Source: JAYFRE01 sp034926235 (GTDB taxonomy: Bacteria; Pseudomonadota; Alphaproteobacteria; Rhodospirillales; Magnetospirillaceae). Taken from it: 11,071 nucleotides of DNA. The stretch's first letter is position 1. Each line of letters opens with the position of its first letter. A program made the position numbers and the translations under genes. The notes under the pieces are model-generated. The model made no database searches. It saw only the letters and a program-made list of their open reading frames with translations, and was not told the origin of the DNA. Positions 5,679 through 11,071 of the stretch are shown piece after piece. The DNA lies in NCBI GenBank assembly GCA_034926235.1, contig JAYFRE010000055.1:1-11071 (forward strand), in the 5' to 3' direction.

Positions 5679-8557
5679 TGTGCCGTCACCTTGGTTGGGG
5701 TTTCTTCGACGATGATTTCGGCGGGGGCGTTGGCCAACGGCTTGGCCGCTGCTTCAAGATCGCCGTCCGTGGCGGCGCGCAAAGCCGCCGTCTGGGCCGC
5801 GCTCCAGTCCGAAACCGGCTTGCCGCGCAGACTTTCCTGTTCGATCAGCCGCAACCAATAGCGGTTCTGCTGGCGGGCGGCGTCGCCGCCGCTCAAGGCC
5901 GTCGCCCGTGCTTTCTCCGCCGTGCCGGGGGGCAGGGCGGCGGCGGCCAGGGTGTTGGCGACGGCTTTGGCTGCCGCGCGCACCTGGTCGAGATGGGCGC
6001 GGTCGGTGGTGATCGTCATCAGGTAAAAGCCATAGCCGCCCAGCGTCGCGTCGGAACGATAGCGGGCCGTCGGGGAGTAGGACGCCCCCATTTCCTCGCG
6101 CACTTTTTCACGCAGGCGGTCGTTCAGAACTTCCGCCAGCAAGCGCCGCGCCGCCAACGGGCGTTGATCATTTTCGTCGGGATTGTCGGCCCGCCACGCC
6201 AACACCAGATTGGCCTTGCCGGTGACGCCGGGAACCTCGGAACGGCTGGTTTGTCCGGCGGGGAAACGGGGGGCGGGGCGTGCGGGCGCGTCCAGAGCCT
6301 GAGCCGGGGGGACCGAGGCGAACAAAAGCGCGGCTCGCCCGGCCAGGGCGTCCGGGTCGAAGTCCCCCACGGCGATCAGGGTGCGCGGTCCCTGCTGGCG
6401 GATGTCGGCCAGGACGCGGCGCATGTCGTCGAGGGACACCGACGCGGCGGCATCGTCGTCAAGTTGCGTCGAACGGCGCGCGTCGCCGAACAAAACGCGT
6501 TCGACGGCGGTTTTGGTTGCGTTGTCCAGGGTGTTCAGTCGGTCGTTGCGGCCAATCCGCAGGCTGGAAAGCACCCGCTGGCGGGCCTCGTCGCGGGGCT
6601 GGGGGTCGCTGAACTGGGTCCATAGCGCGGTCAGCAGCAGGTCTTGCTGATCGCGGTCGCCCGAAGCCGAGATTGTAAAGGCGTCGTCGCGGTAGCCTTC
6701 GCCGACCCGGATCGGCTTGCCCCCGAAGGCTTGGCGCTGCGCCTCGCGGTCAAGCGTGCCAAGCCCGGAATCGCGCAGCACCTGGGCGCTGACCAAAGCG
6801 GTCAGATGGTCACGCGCGGACAGGGAGTCCAGCCCCCGCCCGTACAGCAGCGTCAGACTGAATTGTCCCTTGTCGAAGGGCGTCGGCAGCAGGCGCAAGG
6901 TCAGGCCGTTCGACAATTCGATCCGCCGTTCGGTCAGTTCGGAACCGGCAAGGCGGCGTTCGATTGCTGGCGCGGCGTCCAGCGGCTTTTCCGGTTCCGC
7001 CAGATAAGGGAAGCGGCCTTGAGCGGCAACGCCTTGATAGGGCGCGGCCTGTTTTTCGCCGTCTTGCCAGGCCTTGATCAGGAGTGCCGATGGATCCTCT
7101 CCCAGATCGACGTCCCCGGACGAGGCGATCAGGCGGTTGCCGCTGTCCCAGGCGGCGCGAAAGGTCCGCTCAACCTCGGCCCGGTCGATCCGCTCCAGGG
7201 TTGGGATGACAAACTCGCGGGCCTGTTCCTCCGACTGGAAAACCTCATCGGCGTTGATGGCCGCGATGATGGTGGTGGAAATCTCTTTGTTTTGCCGGTC
7301 GGCGCTGTCTTTGAGCGTCGCCTCGAAACGGGTGCGCAGGAAGCCGCGCGCCGCCGCCAATTCCTCGTCGGTGAAACCGTAAGCCAGCGCCGATTCCAGC
7401 TCTTGACCCAGGGCCGTCAGGCAGGCGATGGCTTTGGACGTCTCGCAGCTCGCCGAGAGGGACGCCGATGGAAACAGGTTAAAAATTTGCCGCGATCCGG
7501 CATAGCGGGCCCCGACGAACGGCGCCGTCGCGGCGGTCTTTGCCTGCAAGCGGCGCTGAAAGATTTCGCGGCCCAGCATGTCGGCGATCTGGCGGCGCTG
7601 TTCGGCAAGGCTGTCGGGCCGCCGCTGGCGCGAATGCAGGGCGGTCACGGAAACGGAAAAGCCCTCGGTGGCGGTTTTTTCGTGCCGGGCGCTGACGCCC
7701 TGATGGTGCACATCGCCCCACCAGTCCGTCGGCGCGGCGTCCTTGCGCGGGGCGATGCCGGAAAATTGGGCAGCGATCCGGGACTGCAGAATGGCGGGAT
7801 CAAGGTCGCCGACAGCGACCAGAACCATTCTGTCCGGGCGGTACCATGTCGTGTAGAACCGGCGTAGGGCGGGGGCGTCGATGGCGTTGATGGTTTCATC
7901 GATGCCAATGATGTCGTTGGCGAATTTGGTGCCGGCGAACATCGCTTCGACGCTTTTGCGCGACAACCGGCTGCGGTCCGACGACCGGGCCGATTTTTCC
8001 GACAAGATCACCCCGCGTTCCCTGTCCACCTCGTGCTGGTCCAGGGACAGTCCGTCGGCGATGTCGCGCAAAAACAGCAGGCCGGAATCCAGGTCGGCGC
8101 CTGATTTGGCGGTCAGGTCGAGATCGAACACCGTCTCGGTAAAGGCGGTGTGGGCATTGGCGTCGGCCCCGAACTGCATCGCGTGTTCTTGCAAGAAGGG
8201 AATCAGGGACCCGGCGGGAAAATGGCGCGAGCCGTTGAACGCCATATGTTCGAGATAATGGGCGATGCCGCGTTCGGGCTGTTCCTCCATCAACGAGCCC
8301 ACTTGCACGTTAAGCGACAGGCGGGTCCGCCCGGCGGGCTTGCCGTTGGGGAAAATCACATAGCGAAACCCGTTGTCGAGACGGCCGAAGATGGCCTTGG
8401 GGTGGGGCGCCAGGGCGTGGCGTTCCTGCGGCCAGCGGCCGTCATACCATTCAGCCTCGCCGGTTTGCGCGTCGGCTTGCGACGGGGATGGCAGCGCGGC
8501 CATAAGGCCGACGAGAAGGCTGCCCAGACGAAGAAGCCGGGCGGAAGGGTGCAGCAT
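5675..8557 (-). CDS. Periplasmic M16 zinc metalloprotease, PqqL/FusC-like
   Basis: Secreted clam-shell protease of 960 residues, within the usual 900-960 of PqqL/FusC-type M16 enzymes that join both halves in one chain. A signal peptide is clear: Arg-containing n-region, hydrophobic core ~11-22, likely cleavage after SQA (28) or ADA (30). The catalytic HYLEH lies at 100-104 (the inverted HxxEH zinc motif) and the likely third zinc ligand is Glu187 in ERGVILSE, with Glu180 the conserved second Glu. The first M16 C-domain begins near the FYTTWYRPDRMVLVAVGD stretch (~234). The second half starts at ~543 (RRIELSNGLTLRLLP) and lacks HxxEH, as expected. The start at 8557 is preferred over 8563 because AGGA is 7 bases from it but only 1 base from the other ATG. 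It follows the receptor gene by 9 bases and overlaps the ATPase start by 4. Expected role: cleaving an imported protein or peptide in the periplasm. Confidence 0.92.
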   Translation of the reverse strand: MLHPSARLLRLGSLLVGLMAALPSPSQADAQTGEAEWYDGRWPQERHALAPHPKAIFGRLDNGFRYVIFPNGKPAGRTRLSLNVQVGSLMEEQPERGIAHYLEHMAFNGSRHFPAGSLIPFLQEHAMQFGADANAHTAFTETVFDLDLTAKSGADLDSGLLFLRDIADGLSLDQHEVDRERGVILSEKSARSSDRSRLSRKSVEAMFAGTKFANDIIGIDETINAIDAPALRRFYTTWYRPDRMVLVAVGDLDPAILQSRIAAQFSGIAPRKDAAPTDWWGDVHHQGVSARHEKTATEGFSVSVTALHSRQRRPDSLAEQRRQIADMLGREIFQRRLQAKTAATAPFVGARYAGSRQIFNLFPSASLSASCETSKAIACLTALGQELESALAYGFTDEELAAARGFLRTRFEATLKDSADRQNKEISTTIIAAINADEVFQSEEQAREFVIPTLERIDRAEVERTFRAAWDSGNRLIASSGDVDLGEDPSALLIKAWQDGEKQAAPYQGVAAQGRFPYLAEPEKPLDAAPAIERRLAGSELTERRIELSNGLTLRLLPTPFDKGQFSLTLLYGRGLDSLSARDHLTALVSAQVLRDSGLGTLDREAQRQAFGGKPIRVGEGYRDDAFTISASGDRDQQDLLLTALWTQFSDPQPRDEARQRVLSSLRIGRNDRLNTLDNATKTAVERVLFGDARRSTQLDDDAAASVSLDDMRRVLADIRQQGPRTLIAVGDFDPDALAGRAALLFASVPPAQALDAPARPAPRFPAGQTSRSEVPGVTGKANLVLAWRADNPDENDQRPLAARRLLAEVLNDRLREKVREEMGASYSPTARYRSDATLGGYGFYLMTITTDRAHLDQVRAAAKAVANTLAAAALPPGTAEKARATALSGGDAARQQNRYWLRLIEQESLRGKPVSDWSAAQTAALRAATDGDLEAAAKPLANAPAEIIVEETPTKVTAQ
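5686..5692 (-). promoter_or_regulatory. Ribosome binding site of the ABC ATPase inside the protease gene
   Basis: AAGGTGA lies 7 bases upstream of the ATG at 5678, within the last codons of the protease gene. With the ATGA stop/start overlap it indicates re-initiation by ribosomes finishing the protease. Confidence 0.6.
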
Positions 8558-8564
8558 CGCCATT

Positions 8565-8568
8565 TCCT
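8565..8568 (-). promoter_or_regulatory. Ribosome binding site deciding the M16 protease start
   Basis: The AGGA on the minus strand overlaps the TAG stop of the receptor gene. It stands 7 bases from the ATG at 8557 but only 1 base from the ATG at 8563, so translation most likely begins at 8557, coupled to the end of receptor translation. Confidence 0.6.
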
Positions 8569-11071
8569 AGAAACCGTAGCGAACGCCGAACCAGTAAGCG
8601 CGGCCGCGTTCCCACGGCGCGCTTATGGTGGCGGTTTGACTGCGGGCGTTGAAGATGTTTTCGGCATAGGCAAAAAGTTCGAGATTCTGGCCCTTGAACG
8701 TCTGCACTTTGTAAGACGCGGTCAGGTCGACGCGCGTGACCGGCTTACGGCTGACCTTGTCATAGATGGAATAGTTCTTGCCGCCGATATCGATGTCGCT
8801 GCCGGTGTCGATAATCTCGTCATATTTGTATTTGTATTTACCGGTGACGTTCAGGGTCAGGGCGTCTTCCAGCCATTTCGAGGTCCAACTGACGTTGAGC
8901 ACGAACGGCGCGGCGAAGTTTTTGGCCAGCATGGGCAACTGGCCCGCCGGGATGACGCGGCCCTTGTAATAGATGCGGGTGGCGTCGGCGTCGTCGGCGG
9001 TTTCGATATAGCTCTCGCCGTTGCGTTCGGTGTCGGACCAGACGCCGCTGATCAGGACGGCGTGGTTCTGGTAGCTCTTGTTCCATTCCAGACTGAGCGA
9101 CTTGTAGTCGGTCCAGCCATTATTGTTGGGCGTGCGGGTGATGGCCGTGCCCGCCGAAGCGAGAGTCATGGCGATTTCGTCGCGGGTGCGGCGGGTCAGC
9201 GCCTTGATGCGCCCGTCACCCCATAGCAAAGGCGTATCCAGGGCCAGGGTCCGCTCGTCCGAATGGGGCGTGTCCACATGGGCCGGATTGTATTGATAGC
9301 GGGGCGCCGCCGCCGACCAAGCACCCACCGTGCCGTTCGTCTCGACCTTGCGGGTTTGCGTCAGTACGGTCGGCGAGGCCTGATAAAGGGCGTAGACGAG
9401 GCTGTCGGTCGAGTAATAGCGGTTGGCCCCGAACGTCAGCTTGACCTTTTCGGGGAAGTTGACCGAAGACGAAAAACGCGGGGCGACATTGAAATTTTCC
9501 AACTGATCGCTGTAATCGGCGCGCAAACCGGCGCGGACGTCGAGGCTTTTCACAATCCCATAGTCAATGGGAAGGGTCTTCGCGCCTTCTGCCCAATAGC
9601 CGGTATCGAGCGTGTCGAGCTTTACATGCCGGGTTAGATAGGTGTTGCGGCTTCTAAGGGCTTGCTCGCCGCTGATGCAGGCAGTGTCGTTGGCGTCGCA
9701 GCGGATGTTGGCCTGCCCCAAGGGGTTGAAATAGAAGACGCTGGCTTGATCACGGTCGCGCTGCGCCCTGCTTTGATCCAGATCGAAGCCGGTGGACCAA
9801 TCGACGCCCAGCAATCGCGATCCGATGTCGCCCTTGGCCTGGATGTTTTGCTGTTGGTCGGCGATGCCGCCATACCCGCCTTGGACGCAAGATGTGCCGC
9901 CGCTGCACACATTACTTTTGCTGCCGGTTCGTTTCCAGGTGTAGCCGACTCCGGCTGCGTCGCGTTCGTAACCGCTGTGGGAAAAACCTAAGGCGAGGTT
10001 GGCGGTGAAGTTTTTCCCGGTGTGACGAATTTCGCTGTTGAGCGAATAGTTGTCGCCTTCCGTGGTCTGCCGGTCGTCGGCCATGTTGCTGCGGGTGAAT
10101 TCCTGCGAATAAGGGGCGTAAAGCCCTTTCAGGCTGACCGTGGTGTTATCGGAAAGATCGCCCGCCAACGATCCCAGATAGGACGCGCGCGTGCTTTCCG
10201 TCCCTGATTTGTCGCTGTTGGCGTAAGACGCGGCGGGTGTGCGCTTCTGTTCGGCGGTGATTTTCGACGCGGCGAAAAGGCTGCGCAGATTGGGCGCGAT
10301 CGGCGCATCGAGGCTGACGTCGTAGTTGTTCTTGGTGAAGATGGGTTTGCCATCCGTCGCGCTGTTCGGCCCGCCGTGGTTCATGTAATGAACCCAGCGG
10401 CCGGTCTGACGGGAATACCCCACCGAGCCGCCGAACATGTCGGAAGGATCGCGGGTGCGCATATCGATGACGCCGCCGGTGAAACCGCTGTAGCGTGCCG
10501 GAACGTTGGAGTCATAGACCGCCACTTCCTTCAACACGTCGGTGTTGGTGAACAGCGCCATCGGGTTGTTGATTCCGATGACGTCGGCGTTGGCTTCGTT
10601 GTTGGTGGTGACGTCGAAGGCCGAGGTATTGCGCATGCCGTCGATCATGAAATTGTTTTCGTAAACCTTGCCGCCCGAGATGCTGACCCGCTCGGGGGTC
10701 AAATCCTGTTCGCTTAAGGTTCCGGTTCCGCTGGTGGAGCTGACCTGAAACTGATTCCTGTCCCAATTGACGTTGGGCAGGATGCGCAGCACGCGAACCG
10801 GATCCTTGTCGCCGGTGCCGACCACCTTGATCATGTCTTCGCCGATGATGGTCAGGCCGCTGTCGCCGTTGCCGGTCGGGATGGTGACTTGGGGCATGGC
10901 CCCCACCACCGAGACGGGCCGCAAGACCTCGATGCCGTCAGCGCCTTGCGGCGGTTTGCCGATGATGATGGCCCCATCGACGAAGCGATAGGCGATGTTG
11001 CTGCCGTCAAGCAGGCGGGTCAGGGACTGTTCGGCGGTCCATGGCCCATTGACCGCAGGAAGCGGACGATC
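8567..11071 (-). CDS. TonB-dependent outer-membrane receptor with N-terminal STN domain (5' end outside window)
   Basis: Outer-membrane active importer, 834 residues visible; the frame is open to the right edge, so the signal peptide and probably the first part of the N-terminal domain are missing. Residues ~4-39 (LPAVNGPWTAEQSLTRLLDG, then IAYRFVDGAIIIGK) match the secretin/TonB short N-terminal (STN) domain of FecA-like receptors. A possible TonB box is IEVLRPVSVVG (47-57). The plug follows (~60-205), with NNFMIDGM and the characteristic end VLKEVAVYDSNVPARYSGFTGGVIDMRTR-type stretch. The remainder is the 22-strand barrel, closing with a C-terminal Phe (YWFGVRYGF) as needed for BAM-mediated insertion. 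Two close Cys pairs (389/395, 458/465) probably form disulfides in extracellular loops. A TTG at 10924 could be taken for a start but lies inside the N-terminal region. It is the first visible gene of the operon. The ligand is unknown, possibly a protein or peptide given the protease next door. Confidence 0.93.
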   Translation of the reverse strand, partial: DRPLPAVNGPWTAEQSLTRLLDGSNIAYRFVDGAIIIGKPPQGADGIEVLRPVSVVGAMPQVTIPTGNGDSGLTIIGEDMIKVVGTGDKDPVRVLRILPNVNWDRNQFQVSSTSGTGTLSEQDLTPERVSISGGKVYENNFMIDGMRNTSAFDVTTNNEANADVIGINNPMALFTNTDVLKEVAVYDSNVPARYSGFTGGVIDMRTRDPSDMFGGSVGYSRQTGRWVHYMNHGGPNSATDGKPIFTKNNYDVSLDAPIAPNLRSLFAASKITAEQKRTPAASYANSDKSGTESTRASYLGSLAGDLSDNTTVSLKGLYAPYSQEFTRSNMADDRQTTEGDNYSLNSEIRHTGKNFTANLALGFSHSGYERDAAGVGYTWKRTGSKSNVCSGGTSCVQGGYGGIADQQQNIQAKGDIGSRLLGVDWSTGFDLDQSRAQRDRDQASVFYFNPLGQANIRCDANDTACISGEQALRSRNTYLTRHVKLDTLDTGYWAEGAKTLPIDYGIVKSLDVRAGLRADYSDQLENFNVAPRFSSSVNFPEKVKLTFGANRYYSTDSLVYALYQASPTVLTQTRKVETNGTVGAWSAAAPRYQYNPAHVDTPHSDERTLALDTPLLWGDGRIKALTRRTRDEIAMTLASAGTAITRTPNNNGWTDYKSLSLEWNKSYQNHAVLISGVWSDTERNGESYIETADDADATRIYYKGRVIPAGQLPMLAKNFAAPFVLNVSWTSKWLEDALTLNVTGKYKYKYDEIIDTGSDIDIGGKNYSIYDKVSRKPVTRVDLTASYKVQTFKGQNLELFAYAENIFNARSQTATISAPWERGRAYWFGVRYGF

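Noticed and set aside
8563..8563. Upstream ATG of the M16 protease, giving 962 residues
   Set aside because: The AGGA site is only one base away, too near for initiation. The ATG six bases further on has proper spacing.
8150..9226. Open frame of 358 codons on the + strand across the protease/receptor junction
   Set aside because: It runs antisense to the well-supported start of the protease and the end of the receptor barrel, with no family resemblance.
10924..10924. TTG as the receptor start, giving 785 residues
   Set aside because: The frame continues upstream to the window edge with a recognisable STN-like domain. Starting here would remove the signal peptide and cut into the possible TonB box.

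Overview
The window is GC-rich, densely coded DNA from a Gram-negative bacterium. Three things point that way: a TonB-dependent outer-membrane receptor, a signal-peptide-bearing M16 protease and an SbmA/YddA-type inner-membrane ABC transporter. Base composition and protein character suggest an alphaproteobacterium, possibly Rhodospirillales-like. That placement is an inference and cannot be settled from these bases.

Layout. At the left edge (1-917, + strand) is the 3' part of an MFS transporter gene whose beginning lies outside the window. A 156-base convergent gap follows (918-1073), in which I see no convincing gene or terminator. The remaining ~10 kb (1074-11071) is one tightly packed minus-strand block, transcribed from the right edge leftwards. 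In order of transcription it holds: (1) a TonB-dependent receptor, cut by the window edge, with an N-terminal STN signalling-type domain; (2) a large secreted M16 zinc protease of the PqqL/FusC type; (3) an ABC-2 type ATPase; (4) its six-helix permease; (5) a membrane-anchored periplasmic protein resembling the DUF4857 family; (6) a fused permease-ATPase ABC transporter of the YddA/SbmA-like (ABC_membrane_2) family. Gene junctions are 4-base ATGA overlaps, a 1-base TGATG overlap, or gaps of 9-14 bases whose Shine-Dalgarno sites sit on the preceding stop codon. This argues for one translationally coupled operon.

How the genes may work together. Receptor + M16 protease + YddA-type ABC transporter is the core of the protease-associated import systems known from E. 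coli yddA-yddB-pqqL and the Pectobacterium ferredoxin system fusA-fusC-fusD. There a TonB receptor brings a protein or peptide into the periplasm, the M16 protease cuts it up to free its iron or other cargo, and the ABC transporter is thought to handle a product. The unusual part here is a complete three-gene ABC-2/DUF4857-like module inserted between protease and YddA-type transporter, whose ATPase has non-canonical catalytic motifs. With the STN domain on the receptor, this looks like an expanded and possibly ligand-inducible version of the system. Its substrate cannot be read from the sequence.
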